A stretch of 64,000 nucleotides of DNA, taken from contig WNNJ02001010.1 in the NCBI GenBank assembly GCA_012934845.2, positions 1 through 64,000 of the forward strand. Direction: 5' to 3'. This DNA comes from Pomphorhynchus laevis. Lineage: Eukaryota; Acanthocephala; Palaeacanthocephala; Echinorhynchida; Pomphorhynchidae. The notes below the pieces were generated by a model. That model was not told the origin of the DNA and ran no database searches. It saw only the letters and a list, made by a program, of their open reading frames with translations. Positions 35,601 to 48,034 of the stretch are shown here, one piece after another. Both the position numbers and the translations under genes were made by a program. The number at the start of each line of letters is the position of its first letter. The stretch's first letter is position 1.

Positions 35601-38600
35601 GTGTCTATAACTTTGGGAAAATGTGTCTATAACTTTGGGAAAATGTGTCTATAACTTTGGGAAAATGTGTCTATAACTTTGGGAAAATGTGTCTATAACT
35701 TTGGGAAAATGTGTCTATAACTTTGGGAAAATGTGTCTATAACTTTGGGAAAATGTGTCTATAACTTTGGGAAAATGTGTCTATAACTTTGGGAAAATGT
35801 GTCTATAACTTTGGGAAAATGTGTCTATAACTTTGGGAAAATGTGTCTATAACTTTGGGAAAATGTGTCTATAACTTTGGGAAAATGTGTCTATAACTTT
35901 GGGAAAATGTGTCTATAACTTTGGGAAAATGTGTCTATAACTTTGGGAAAATGTGTCTATAACTTTGGGAAAATGTGTCTATAACTTTGGGAAAATGTGT
36001 CTATAACTTTGGGAAAATGTGTCTATAACTTTGGGAAAATGTGTATATAACTTTGGGAAAATGTGTCTATAACTTTGGGAAAATGTGTCTATAACTTTGG
36101 GAAAATGTGTCTATAACTTTGGGAAAATGTGTCTATAACTTTGGGAAAATGTGTCTATAACTTTGGGAAAATGTGTCTATAACTTTGGGAAAATGTGTCT
36201 ATAACTTTGGGAAAATGTGTCTATAACTTTGGGAAAATGTGTCTATAACTTTGGGAAAATGTGTCTATAACTTTGGGAAAATGTGTCTATAACTTTGGGA
36301 AAATGTGTCTATAACTTTGGGAAAATGTGTCTATAACTTTGGGAAAATGTGTCTATAACTTTGGGAAAATGTGTCTATAACTTTGGGAAAATGTGTCTAT
36401 AACTTTGGGAAAATGTGTCTATAACTTTGGGAAAATGTGTCTATAACTTTGGGAAAATGTGTCTATAACTTTGGGAAAATGTGTCTATAACTTTGGGAAA
36501 ATGTGTCTATAACTTTGGGAAAATGTGTCTATAACTTTGGGAAAATGTGTCTATAACTTTGGGAAAATGTGTCTATAACTTTGGGAAAATGTGTCTATAA
36601 CTTTGGGAAAATGTGTCTATAACTTTGGGAAAATGTGTCTATAACTTTGGGAAAATGTGTATATAACTTTGGGAAAATGTGTCTATAACTTTGGGAAAAT
36701 GTGTCTATAACTTTGGGAAAATGTGTCTATAACTTTGGGAAAATGTGTCTATAACTTTGGGAAAATGTGTCTATAACTTTGGGAAAATGTGTCTATAACT
36801 TTGGGAAAATGTGTCTATAACTTTGGGAAAATGTGTCTATAACTTTGGGAAAATGTGTCTATAACTTTGGGAAAATGTGTCTATAACTTTGGGAAAATGT
36901 GTCTATAACTTTGGGAAAATGTGTCTATAACTTTGGGAAAATGTGTCTATAACTTTGGGAAAATGTGTCTATAACTTTGGGAAAATGTGTATATAACTTT
37001 GGGAAAATGTGTCTATAACTTTGGGAAAATGTGTCTATAACTTTGGGAAAATGTGTCTATAACTTTGGGAAAATGTGTCTATAACTTTGGGAAAATGTGT
37101 CTATAACTTTGGGAAAATGTGTCTATAACTTTGTGTGGGAAAATGTGTCTATAACTTTGGGAAAATGTGTCTATAACTTTGGGAAAATGTGTCTATAACT
37201 TTGGGAAAATGTGTCTATAACTTTGGGAAAATGTGTCTATAACTTTGGGAAAATGTGTCTATAACTTTGGGAAAATGTGTCTATAACTTTGGGAAAATGT
37301 GTCTATAACTTTGGGAAAATGTGTCTATAACTTTGGGAAAATGTGTCTATAACTTTGGGAAAATGTGTCTATAACTTTGGGAAAATGTGTCTATAACTTT
37401 GGGAAAATGTGTCTATAACTTTGGGAAAATGTGTCTATAACTTTGGGAAAATGTGTCTATAACTTTGGGAAAATGTGTCTATAACTTTGGGAAAATGTGT
37501 CTATAACTTTGGGAAAATGTGTCTATAACTCTGGGAAAATGTGTCTATAACTTTGGGAAAATGTGTCTATAACTTTGGGAAAATGTGTCTATAACTTTGG
37601 GAAAATGTGTCTATAACTTTGGGAAAATGTGTCTATAACTTTGGGAAAATGTGTCTATAACTTTGGGAAAATGTGTCTATAACTTTGGGAAAATGTGTCT
37701 ATAACTTTGGGAAAATGTGTCTATAACTTTGGGAAAATGTGTCTATAACTTTGGGAAAATGTGTCTATAACTTTGGGAAAATGTGTCTATAACTTTGGGA
37801 AAATGTGTCTATAACTTTGGGAAATGCGTCTATAACTTTGGGAAAATGTGTCTATAACTTATGAAATGCGTCTATAACTCTGGGAAAATGTGTCTATAAC
37901 TTTGGGAAAATGTGTCTATAACTTTGGGAAAATGTGTCTATAACTTTGGGAAAATGTGTCTATAACTTTGGGAAAATGTGTCTATAACTTTGGGAAAATG
38001 TGTCTATAACTTTGGGAAAATGTGTCTATAACTTTGGGAAAATGTGTCTATAACTTTGGGAAAATGTGTCTATAACTTTGGGAAAATGTGTATATAACTT
38101 TGGGAAAATGTGTATATAACTTTGGGAAAATGTGTCTATAACTCTGGGAAAATGGGTATCTAACTTTGGAAAAATATGTCTATAACTTTGGGAAAATGTG
38201 TCTATAACTTTGGGAAAATGTGTCTATAACTTTGGGAAAATGTGTCTATAACTTTGGGAAAAATGTGTATATAACTTTGGGAAAATGTGTCTATAACTTT
38301 GGGAAAATGTGTCTATAACTTTGGGAAAATGTGTCTATAACTTTGGGAAAATGTGTCTATAACTTTGGGAAAATGTGTCTATAACTTTGGGAAAATGTGT
38401 ATATAACTTTGGGAAAATGTGTCTATAACTCTGGGAAAGGGAAAATGTGTCTATAACTTTGGGAAATGCGTCTATAACTTTGGGAAAATGTGTCTATAAC
38501 TTATGAAATGCGTCTATAACTCTGGGAAAATGTGTCTATAACTTTGGGAAAATGTGTCTATAACTTTGGGAAAATGTGTCTATAACTTTGGGAAAATGTG

Positions 38601-41600
38601 TCTATAACTTTGGGAAAATGTGTCTATAACTTTGGGAAAATGTGTCTATAACTTTGGGAAAATGTGTCTATAACTTTGGGAAAATGTGTATAACTTTAAG
38701 AAAATGTGTCTATAACTTTGGGAAAATGTGTCTATAACTCTGGGAAAATGTGTCTATAACTTTGGGAAAATGTGTCTATAACTTTGGGAAAATGTGTCTA
38801 TAACTTTGGGAAAATGTGTCTATAACTTTGGGAAAATGTGTCTATAACTTTGGGAAAATGTGTCTATAACTTTGGGAAAATGTGTCTATAACTTTGGGAA
38901 AATGTGTCTATAACTTTGGGAAAATGTGTCTATAACTTTGGGAAAATGTGTCTATAACTTTGGGAAAATGTGTCTATAACTTTGGGAAAATGTGTCTATA
39001 ACTTTGGGAAAATGTGTCTATAACTTTGGGAAAATGTGTCTATAACTTTGGGAAAATGTGTCTATAACTTTGGGAAAATGTGTATATAACTTTGGGAAAA
39101 TGTGTCTATAACTCTGGGAAAATGGGTATCTAACTTTGGAAAAATATGTCTATAACTTTGGGAAAATGTGTCTATAACTTTGGGAAAATGTGTCTATAAC
39201 TTTGGGAAAATGTGTCTATAACTTTGGGAAAATGTGTCTATAACTTTGGGAAAATGTGTATATAACTTTGGGAAAATGTGTCTATAACTTTGGGAAAATG
39301 TGTCTATAACTTTGGGAAAATGTGTCTATAACTTTGGGAAAATGTGTCTATAACTTTGGGAAAATGTGTCTATAACTTTGGGAAAATGTGTCTATAACTT
39401 TGGGAAAATGTGTATATAACTTTGGGAAAATGTGTCTATAACTTTGGGAAAATGTGTCTATAACTTTGGGAAAATGTGTCTATAACTTTGGGAAAATGTG
39501 TCTATAACTTTGGGAAAATGTGTCTATAACTTTGGGAAAATGTGTCTATAACTTTGGGAAAATGTGTCTATAACTTTGGGAAAATGTGTCTATAACTTTG
39601 GGAAAATGTGTCTATAACTTTGGGAAAATGTGTCTATAACTTTGGGAAAATGTGTCTATAACTTTGGGAAAATGTGTCTATAACTTTGGGAAAATGTGTC
39701 TATAACTTTGGGAAAATGTGTCTATAACTTTGGGAAAATGTGTCTATAACTTTGGGAAAATGTGTCTATAACTTTGGGAAAATGTGTCTATAACTTTGGG
39801 AAAATGTGTCTATAACTTTGGGAAAATGTGTCTATAACTTTGGGAAAATGTGTCTATAACTTTGGGAAAATGTGTCTATAACTCTGGGAAAATGTGTCTA
39901 TAACTTTGGGAAAATGTGTCTATAACTTTGGGAAAATGTGTCTATAACTTTGGGAAAATGTGTCTATAACTTTGGGAAAATGTGTATATAACTTTGGGAA
40001 AATGTGTCTATAACTTTGGGAAAATGTGTCTATAACTTTGGGAAAATGTGTCTATAACTTTGGGAAAATGTGTCTATAACTTTGGGAAAATGTGTCTATA
40101 ACTTTGGGAAAATGTGTCTATAACTTTGGGAAAATGTGTCTATAACTTTGGGAAAATGTGTCTATAACTTTGGGAAAATGTGTCTATAACTTTGGGAAAA
40201 TGTGTCTATAACTTTGGGAAAATGTGTATATAACTTTGGGAAAATGTGTCTATAACTTTGGGAAAATGTGTCTATAACTTTGGGAAAATGTGTCTATAAC
40301 TTTGGGAAAATGTGTCTATAACTTTGGGAAAATGTGTCTATAACTTTGGGAAAATGTGTCTATAACTTTGGGAAAATGTGTCTATAACTTTGGGAAAATG
40401 TGTCTATAACTTTGGGAAAATGTGTCTATAACTTTGGGAAAATGTGTCTATAACTCTGGGAAAATGTGTCTATAACTTTGGGAAAATGTGTCTATAACTT
40501 TGGGAAAATGTGTCTATAACTTTGGGAAAATGTGTCTATAACTTTGGGAAAATGTGTCTATAACTTTGGGAAAATGTGTCTATAACTTTGGGAAAATGTG
40601 TATATAACTTTGGGAAAATGTGTCTATAACTTTGGGAAAATGTGTCTATAACTCTGGGAAAATGTGTCTATAACTTTGGGAAAATGTGTCTATAACTTTG
40701 GGAAAATGTGTCTATAACTTTGGGAAAATGTGTCTATAACTTTGGGAAAATGTGTCTATAACTTTGGGAAAATGTGTCTATAACTTTGGGAAAATGTGTC
40801 TATAACTTTGGGAAAATGTGTCTATAACTTTGGGAAAATGTGTCTATAACTTTGGGAAAATGTGTCTATAACTTTGGGAAAATGTGTATATAACTTTGGG
40901 AAAATGTGTCTATAACTTTGGGAAAATGTGTCTATAACTTTGGGAAAATGTGTCTATAACTTTGGGAAAATGTGTCTATAACTTTGGGAAAATGTGTCTA
41001 TAACTTTGGGAAAATGTGTCTATAACTTTGGGAAAATGTGTCTATAACTTTGGGAAAATGTGTCTATAACTTTGGGAAAATGTGTCTATAACTTTGGGAA
41101 AATGTGTCTATAACTTTGGGAAAATGTGTCTATAACTTTGGGAAAATGTGTCTATAACTTTGGGAAAATGTGTCTATAACTTTGGGAAAATGTGTCTATA
41201 ACTTTGGGAAAATGTGTCTATAACTTTGGGAAAATGTGTCTATAACTTTGGGAAAATGTGTCTATAACTTTGGGAAAATGTGTCTATAACTTTGGGAAAA
41301 TGTGTCTATAACTTTGGGAAAATGTGTCTATAACTTTGGGAAAATGTGTCTATAACTTTGGGAAAATGTGTCTATAACTTTGGGAAAATGTGTCTATAAC
41401 TTTGGGAAAATGTGTATATAACTTTGGGAAAATGTGTCTATAACTCTGGGAAAATGGGTATCTAACTTTGGAAAAATATGTCTATAACTTTGGGAAAATG
41501 TGTCTATAACTTTGGGAAAATGTGTCTATAACTTTGGGAAAATGTGTCTATAACTTTGGGAAAATGTGTATATAACTTTGGGAAAATGTGTCTATAACTT

Positions 41601-44600
41601 TGGGAAAATGTGTCTATAACTTTGGGAAAATGTGTCTATAACTTTGGGAAAATGTGTCTATAACTTTGGGAAAATGTGTCTATAACTTTGGGAAAATGTG
41701 TATATAACTTTGGGAAAATGTGTCTATAACTTTGGGAAAATGTGTCTATAACTCTGGGAAAATGTGTCTATAACTTTGGGAAAATGTGTCTATAACTTTG
41801 GGAAAATGTGTCTATAACTTTGGGAAAATGTGTCTATAACTTTGGGAAAATGTGTCTATAACTTTGGGAAAATGTGTCTATAACTTTGGGAAAATGTGTC
41901 TATAACTTTGGGAAAATGTGTCTATAACTTTGGGAAAATGTGTCTATAACTTTGGGAAAATGTGTCTATAACTTTGGGAAAATGTGTCTATAACTTTGGG
42001 AAAATGTGTCTATAACTTTGGGAAAATGTGTCTATAACTTTGGGAAAATGTGTCTATAACTTTGGGAAAATGTGTCTATAACTTTGGGAAAATGTGTCTA
42101 TAACTTTGGGAAAATGTGTCTATAACTTTGGGAAAATGTGTCTATAACTTTGGGAAAATGTGTCTATAACTTTGGGAAAATGTGTCTATAACTTATGAAA
42201 TGCGTCTATAACTTTGGGAAAATCTGTCTATAACTTTGGGAAAATGTGTCTAAAAAAATGTGTCAAAAAATCGAATTATTGTACAAGATATTTGTATAAT
42301 CAATTTCGGATAATACTTGGATAACACCACCATACTTAGATAATGATGTGAAGAAAATCACTAAAAGCTATTGATTGAGCACTTCAAGTATTTGCTCAAT
42401 AAAGTGTCTTACAAATAAGTCATCTCAGAATAACGATTTATTCTACAAGATATGTGTACTTTCCACACCATTTTGGATAATCATTGGATAACGCCATTAT
42501 GCTTAGATAATAGTGTGAAAAAATCAGCTATTGATCGAAACTTCAAGTTGAACTATCTCTAGCTAGTGATTTTCGTAAAACATCACCAGTCATCTCGAAA
42601 TAAACCATGACTAATGAACTCAAGGTCTACTTGAAAGCTTCATATATCTGGAGATTTGATCATAAGCTTAATACCGAAATGAAGTTAGGTGATGTCGGTG
42701 CTAAACAGTTTGCTCAATAACTAGTTGGACTTGATTAATTCTGGTTAAGAATATTTCTTAGATAAAACACCAACCTTGAGTTGGTTCTAGAGAGCTAAAA
42801 AACACGACAGAATGCTGTACTGCTGGTCAATGTCCACAACCTTATAATCTGGATTGTACAATTAAATATATACTTAAGATCTGTAATATACTTAAGATCT
42901 GTAATACCAAATTAATTATATATCTTTTTGCTATCCCAAATTGTGTTTATTAAAAAGTGCTACCTGTATATATCGACGCTTCTCTAGCGGCTACAGGCAT
43001 ATTTGATGTATTTGCAACAAGCGCTGTTCGTTTCATAATTGATTCTACGATTCCATTCTTTTCCATAGTAAGCTATTTAAATAAGTAGAATTAGAGAATT
43101 AGTACAAAATGATCGTCAGTACCTGAGGAAAATCTCGAAGTACTTCGGCCATTTCATTTCCACGTTCACCACATCCAACATAAATAACAGCATCACTGTT
43201 AGAGAATTTGCTGAGTGCTTGACTAATAACTGTTTTACCACATCCAAATGCACCGGGTATCGCTGTTGTTCCACCTTGCACTGTAGGAAATAGAGTATCC
43301 AGTATTCGTTGTCCAGTTAACAACGGGTCCACAGCTCGAAGTTTGTCAGCAACAGGCCGCGGTGTGCGAACAGGCCACACCTGTACAAGAGAATGGTCAG
43401 TCGTTTTGCCGTCAAACTCACTTTGAAATATATGCTCATCTAGCGAGTATTGTCCGGGCTCAGCAAGATAACTGAGTACTCCGTGTTGATTAGGATGCAT
43501 CATAATTTTATGTTTTAGCAAATTGTTTTCAAATACTTCGCCAACAATGTCACCGCCAGTCAATATCGAACCTACCTACTACAAATAACTGATGATATTT
43601 GTTTAGTGAGCATAAAAACCTTAAATTGCGAATTTGGCGAAAATTCCCATTGAAGGCTTCGATCTAACGCTGGAACGTCAATTCCTCTATCAATGTAGAT
43701 ACTCTTCGTCTGCTGGCTGATCAAGTGCAATGGCCGTTGGATACCTTTTAGAATAAAAATAATGATAATTGATTAATTATCGATTATCGTCGGACATAAG
43801 TCCACGGCCAATCGGTTCATAACCGGAAAACCGGTTGATTGATTCACAAAATGATCAACAACAACATATTTTAAAAGTGTTTTAATACTTTGCCATATGA
43901 TAGCGAAATTGATAATTAAAATTGAAAATGTTTTGTTTAGCTTGCGATTTTTATTGCATTCGCACGATTCAGCAGATGGATCTTAATCTAATTCAGGAAT
44001 ATGCATTCACATTTAATTTTTAACCATTTACTTATTTATAATGGATCAAATTTTTAAAATCATCAATTTCAACAATTATAAGGCGGCACAATTAAAGTGG
44101 CAACTGTTATTTAACCGAAATAGCAGATGATATTTTGGTTACGAATAAAGATGAAACTATGAAAAATGGATTCAACATAAAATATTTTATTTTTAGAACT
44201 GCTAATTTAGGGTTTTGCTAAATCAAACAAAATCAATAAGCTTTTCCATGTCAAAATCTTTATTGTCCATTATTGTAATTTTTATAATTAATTTCTATAG
44301 AAATATATTTTATATTAAAATATAAAATTTATTTTATACCATACATAAAATTATCAAGTTAAATGTTTTTATAAGTAAATAAATATATTGGTTACAAACA
44401 TACAAAGGGTTCCCGCAAATGGGCCCGTCAAACACATCGAAACGTTGTTTGATAATAAATAATAATTATTAATCATCCAATTATTATTTATAAAAACGTT
44501 ATTCAAAAATTAAATGCATTCAATATTAATACTTTTAAAATTTACATAAAAATATAAAATATATAAAGTAAAGCTTAATAAAATTGTACCATATAGTGAA

Positions 44601-44970
44601 GTTTAAAAGAAGCAAAAGAAAGTACTACTTACCATCGAATATACTTCCCATTATACCGGGACCAAGTTCCACGGAAAGTGGCTTGCCGGTTCGTACCACA
44701 GGATCGCCTACTGCAACACCTGATGTGTCTTCATATACTTGTATAATAGCCATTTCTCGGTCTAAACGGATTATTTCGCCAACGAGACGGTCAACTCCGA
44801 CCCTGACTAACTCATACATAAGACTACCGGACATATTGTTGGCAGTAACAACTAAATACTGACTTTAATTTTGATTTTAAAATGGGTAGTGAACCTGGTC
44901 CAGATACACCGTAAACGCTTCCTTGGTTTTTTTCATAATCTTCAAAAACATTGTTATCGGTACGAACCAT
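26674..44970 (-). CDS. ATP6V1A: V-type H+-ATPase catalytic subunit A
   Basis: ATP-hydrolysing subunit of the V1 sector, which drives proton pumping into endomembrane compartments. Ten exons give 615 aa (human 617): 44970-44895, 44851-44633, 43744-43620, 43575-43123, 43072-42964, 29420-28975, 27239-27180, 27123-27029, 26985-26814, 26766-26674. All junctions are GT-AG and in phase. The sequence shows GVSGPVVTA, the P-loop GAFGCGKT (about residues 248-255), [30 protein letters not shown] and [11 protein letters not shown]; the C-terminus is FRELED. Introns are 43, 888, 44, 50, 13543, 1735, 56, 43 and 47 nt. The start ATG follows TTTTCAG directly, so an upstream 5' UTR exon or spliced leader is likely. 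The longest intron holds an antisense transposon and the giant 22-bp array; the gene nevertheless looks intact. Confidence 0.96.
27480..27595 (-). repeat. Dispersed AT-rich repeat copy in V-ATPase intron 6
   Basis: Carries reverse-complement family markers (GATTAGAGGCCATCAGGAGG, TGTTATCAGGTTTCAGC). Confidence 0.7.
27755..27895 (-). repeat. Second dispersed repeat copy in V-ATPase intron 6
   Basis: Same markers (AGATTAGAGGTCATCAG, TGTTATCAGGCTACTGCCCC) 280 bp further on. Together the two copies make most of the intron's recognisable content. Confidence 0.7.
29837..30240. repeat. 22-bp minisatellite, left inverted array
   Basis: About 18 units of TATAGACACATTTTCCCAAA plus GT, the reverse complement of the right-hand array. 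The first units are the most divergent (TTAAAGACACTTTTTCCC, TTATAGACGCATTCCATAAG). Confidence 0.97.
30306..31275 (+). pseudogene. IS630/Tc1-mariner (DDE) transposase, dead
   Basis: Starts [14 protein letters not shown], with a helix-turn-helix around [17 protein letters not shown]. The catalytic pieces are LIILDESGF (first Asp), [11 protein letters not shown] (second Asp) and [13 protein letters not shown] (Glu), with DD34E-like spacing. Two in-frame stops (30480 and about 30585) and two frameshifts (near 30998 and near 31066) break it. It catalysed cut-and-paste transposition when intact. Length (about 320 codons) fits the family. It sits between inverted 22-bp arrays. Confidence 0.9.
31276..31540. 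other. Transposon interior between transposase and right array
   Basis: AT-rich, with a hairpin AGGCCCCCC-AAAAAT-AGGAGGGCCT at about 31494-31519. The last 20 bases grade into the first diverged array unit. Confidence 0.5.
31541..42251. repeat. Giant 22-bp tandem array (about 10.7 kb, about 487 units)
   Basis: Unit GGGAAAATGTGTC-TATAACTTT repeated head to tail without inversion. Most units are exact. Variant units (TATATAACTTT, AACTCTGGG, AATGGGTATC, ACTTATGAAATGCG) recur in the same order at distant places, showing block duplication within the array. Edges are more diverged than the middle (31541-31575, 42190-42251). It lies wholly in V-ATPase intron 5. Confidence 0.99.
42265..42963. repeat. 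Imperfect duplication flanking the array, V-ATPase intron 5
   Basis: About 150 bp starting at 42279 (ACAAGATATTTGTATAATCA) recur at about 42448 (ACAAGATATGTGTACTTTCC...GATAATCATTGGATAACGCC). The rest of the segment to the splice donor at 42963 is plain intron. Confidence 0.5.
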
Positions 44971-45827
44971 CTGAAAATCAAATATATTCAATTCGAAGTA
45001 GAATTATTGAATTATTTTTTTTGAATTTGATAAAAATCGTAAATTAAAACGTCGCAAATCAAATGATTTGCGACGGTGATATTATCAAATCGTTGATATT
45101 TGATCTGGAGTATCCTGAAGGCATGTATATCAATGGATATCCTTACGCCCAAACATCGTGGTGGTTACTGATAGTTTTTACTTGAACAAAATGCAATAAG
45201 TCAAATATACCTTAGGAAGTTCGTTCTTCCCCAATACTCCCACTTACAGGAGTTTTACAAAGTACAACCTGAATATGCTCCACAAAAGCTGCATATTCTA
45301 AGTTAATGAAGTAAGCACACAACAGTAAACCCCTTTTTACTTTAAGTAAAAATCACAGGAGAGCAAGCACTTCGTTTAATAAGTTTTATTTATTCATCAG
45401 TAAGAAAAACAGAAACATATCTCTACACACAACTTTAGTCATCTTCTATCAGTAACACTCAAATGGTTCAAGGTCCAATCAAATGGTTCAAGGATCAAAG
45501 GATTAGCTAATACAATGTATATAAAAGTGTGCAATACCTTTATTTAGCCTGCATACTGAAGTATGAAGGCTAAAACGACATAGTTAAAAAATCAAAAACT
45601 TATAAAATCATATAATTAATTCAAAAATTAGGAATTATTTTAGGTCTTTTTGGGTTTTATATAAAAATATAATATATTTTTATATATTATAATATATTTT
45701 ATAATATAATTTCCTTAATATTAAATATTAAAGAAAATGGTTAAAAAAGTGTATAAATATAGATTCAATTATTGTAACCAGAAAAAAATTACAATTCGTT
45801 ATACAATGACTTCCATGCTTACTTGGT
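44971..45827. other. Upstream region of V-ATPase A
   Basis: The first codon is preceded by an acceptor (TTTTCAG). A donor-like site CCTAAG/GTATAT lies near 45212 on the minus strand, and the 100 bp before it are less AT-rich than the surroundings. This is a candidate 5' UTR exon. No promoter element can be named. Confidence 0.3.
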
Positions 45828-47422
45828 TTGTTGATTAATAGTAAAAGCTTAAATACATCAAAGATAAACATTTGGAAAGATTATATATTTGATAAAATTA
45901 AAAATAAAATGAAAATAACAAACAATTATAAAAGGAAGGATCAAATTAATAAAGATATGTATAAAGAACTTACTAAATTAAAGAATAACTATATAATAAC
46001 AACTATTGATAAAGCTAGTAATAACTTTGTCTTCATATGCAAAAAACTTTATTATGATATACTAATGAAATAAGTTTAATTATAATGATTTAAATGTAAA
46101 TCCAACATATGAACGTAGTGAGTTGAGTTTAGAAACAATTATTACAAGTCACTGTTCTATAATGGATAAAAAGGGTATAAAGGTTGAATCAGATAATAAA
46201 ACTATACCTATATTATATTGGAATCCAAAATTACATAAAAATCCAATAAAACCTAGGTTCATATGTAGTGCGTTTAAATGTACATTAAAATCACTTTCTG
46301 TCTATATGAATAAAATACTTAAAGTAATTAAAGCACATTTTAAAAAATATTGCAAGGTAATCGAAATTAATACTGGTATAAAACACTATTTCAGTATTAA
46401 TTCTACGAAAGAATTTTTAGAACAGACAAAAGGAATAAATTTTCAGAATATAAATACGTACCATTTTAGTACGCTTTATACAAATCTAGATTTAGTAGAT
46501 ATTAAAGAAGCGTTAGTAAAATTAATTAATCTTATATTCGGAAAAAGATATACATATATATGTTATAATAATTATAACGCCTATCTAACAAAAATTAAAC
46601 CATCAAATAAATATAAATATATGGATACAATTGAATTAATAGAATCCATTAAATATTTTAATAAATCAAAATTATTTAAAAGTAGGGACATCTATATTTA
46701 GACAAGTAAAAGGTGTTCCAATGGGTGGTAATAGTAGCCCAATTATAGCTGACTTGTTTTTAAGCTTTATAGAATATGAATTTGTTCATAACTGTGTAAA
46801 AACTAAATCTAAACTATATAAATATATGAAATATATGTTTCGATACATTGATGATATATGTGTATTTAATTCTAATAATTTTTATTCAATTAGTGAGCAC
46901 ATTTATCCAGAAAGCCTTATTCTTAACAAAACCAATATTAATGATAAAGAAGGTGTATATCTAGATATGAACATTAAATTAACATTAACTAAAACTACTA
47001 TTAATTTATATCGTAAAGATGACATATTTAAATTTACAAGAAACATATTTTTGCATGAGCATTCATGCATACCATATAATATAAAATATAATACATTAAA
47101 TAATGAAATTTTAAGAATTGCAACAATATGTAATGATATTGGCTTTCTTCAAAATCATTTAAATAATTTAATAGATACATATTTTAAACTAGGTTACTAT
47201 AAAAATAACATCAAGCAGAAAATAGTAAAATATATAAATCAACACAATAATATAAAGAATAAATTTAAACTCTTAAGTGGCAAATTTTTATGGATAATAA
47301 ATAATATACTTTGCATTAGAATAAGATATTATATAAGAATTGCAAATATCAGAATATTTTATACTATATATTTTATAGATATATATTTTAATATTTGGTT
47401 GCTAATTTTTAGGTTAGGTTAA
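45828..47422 (+). mobile_element. Penelope-like element, reverse-transcriptase region
   Basis: Three successive open segments: 45828-46073 (IITTIDKASNNFVFICKK), 46123-46701 (ILYWNPKLHKNPIKPRFIC, YHFSTLYTNLDL) and 46721-47422 (GVPMGGNSSPIIADL, FRYIDDICVF, GVYLDMNI). The KxHK-x-RPI/F-like block, the GNSSPIIADL block and the YIDD catalytic box in this order are typical of Penelope-like reverse transcriptases rather than of LINEs. The reading frame changes between segments, so the copy is probably dead. No GIY-YIG endonuclease motif was found. A hammerhead-like motif lies downstream at 48035-48120. Confidence 0.72.
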
Positions 47423-47700
47423 TATTAGGTTACTATAAAAATACAATCAAACAGAAATATTAAAATACATAAATTAACAATATATTATTAAAAATAAGTT
47501 TAAACTCTTAAGTGGAAACTTTTAATGAATGGATAATCAATAATATACTTTGTATTAGAATAAGGTACGAGATATTCAAATTTCAACAGAGGAAATACGT
47601 TATTAGCATGTATTTGGCCCTGCTGCCATGTTTGGTCAAGGAATTGGAACCGAAGCCTGATAACATGGTAGTTTCTCATAAAGACCTAAAAAATTGATTA
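47423..47700 (+). repeat. Tandem duplicate of the Penelope 3' end plus dispersed-repeat head
   Basis: 47425-47570 repeats about 47190-47330 (GGTTACTATAAAAATA, TTTAAACTCTTAAGTGG, AATAATATACTTTG). It then passes into GTATTTGGCCCTGCTGCC and CCTGATAACATGGTAG, the head of the dispersed family. This links that family to Penelope 3' tails. Confidence 0.65.
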
Positions 47701-47752
47701 TAAATTATGATTTAAATCGATAAATTATTACTTTATTTTTACAAAAATATTT

Positions 47753-47794
47753 ATTGCATCTGTGAGCTGAAGAATTTCAGCACACAGATGCAAT
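47753..47794. repeat. Near-perfect 42-bp palindrome
   Basis: ATTGCATCTGTG-A-GCTGAA...TTCAGC-A-CACAGATGCAAT. Half of it recurs at about 48167-48190 (GAATTTCAGCTCACAGATG), suggesting ends of a short insertion of about 400 bp. Confidence 0.8.
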
Positions 47795-48034
47795 CAAATT
47801 AAATTAAAAACATTCATTGCAAGTGGCAGCATGAAAAACAGTGATCCGGCTAGCGGATCACATACATAGGGTAGGTTTCTAATAGATCGTTAGAATTCTA
47901 TCCTATACCAAAAGTAATATACGGAAATGTATACATAGAAAACTGTAGCAGCCAGCTAAGTGTATGAAACGTTCAACGTGATACAAACGTCCTGAGTTCA
48001 AATACGATCAGCACAAGTGTACCGAGTAAGCAGA

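Larger units (their letters stand above)
29823..42251 (+). mobile_element. Tc1/mariner-IS630 type transposon with 22-bp-array ends
   Basis: A dead transposase (30306-31275) lies between two arrays of the same 22-bp unit in opposite orientation, so the element has inverted terminal arrays. The left array is about 18 units, the right about 487. The left edge reads TACAGGGTCCCCATCG at 29822-29837; TA is the usual Tc1/mariner target and CAGGGTCCCC looks like a transposon terminus. No matching terminus was found at the right edge (42251), which may have been lost during array growth. The element lies inside V-ATPase intron 5, antisense to that gene. Confidence 0.7.

Noticed and set aside
31541-42251. 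CRISPR array or telomere
   Set aside because: Units are contiguous with no variable spacers, and the 22-bp unit is unlike telomere repeats; it is also internal to a gene.
44584-44862. Plus-strand ORF
   Set aside because: Shadow of V-ATPase exon 2 on the minus strand.
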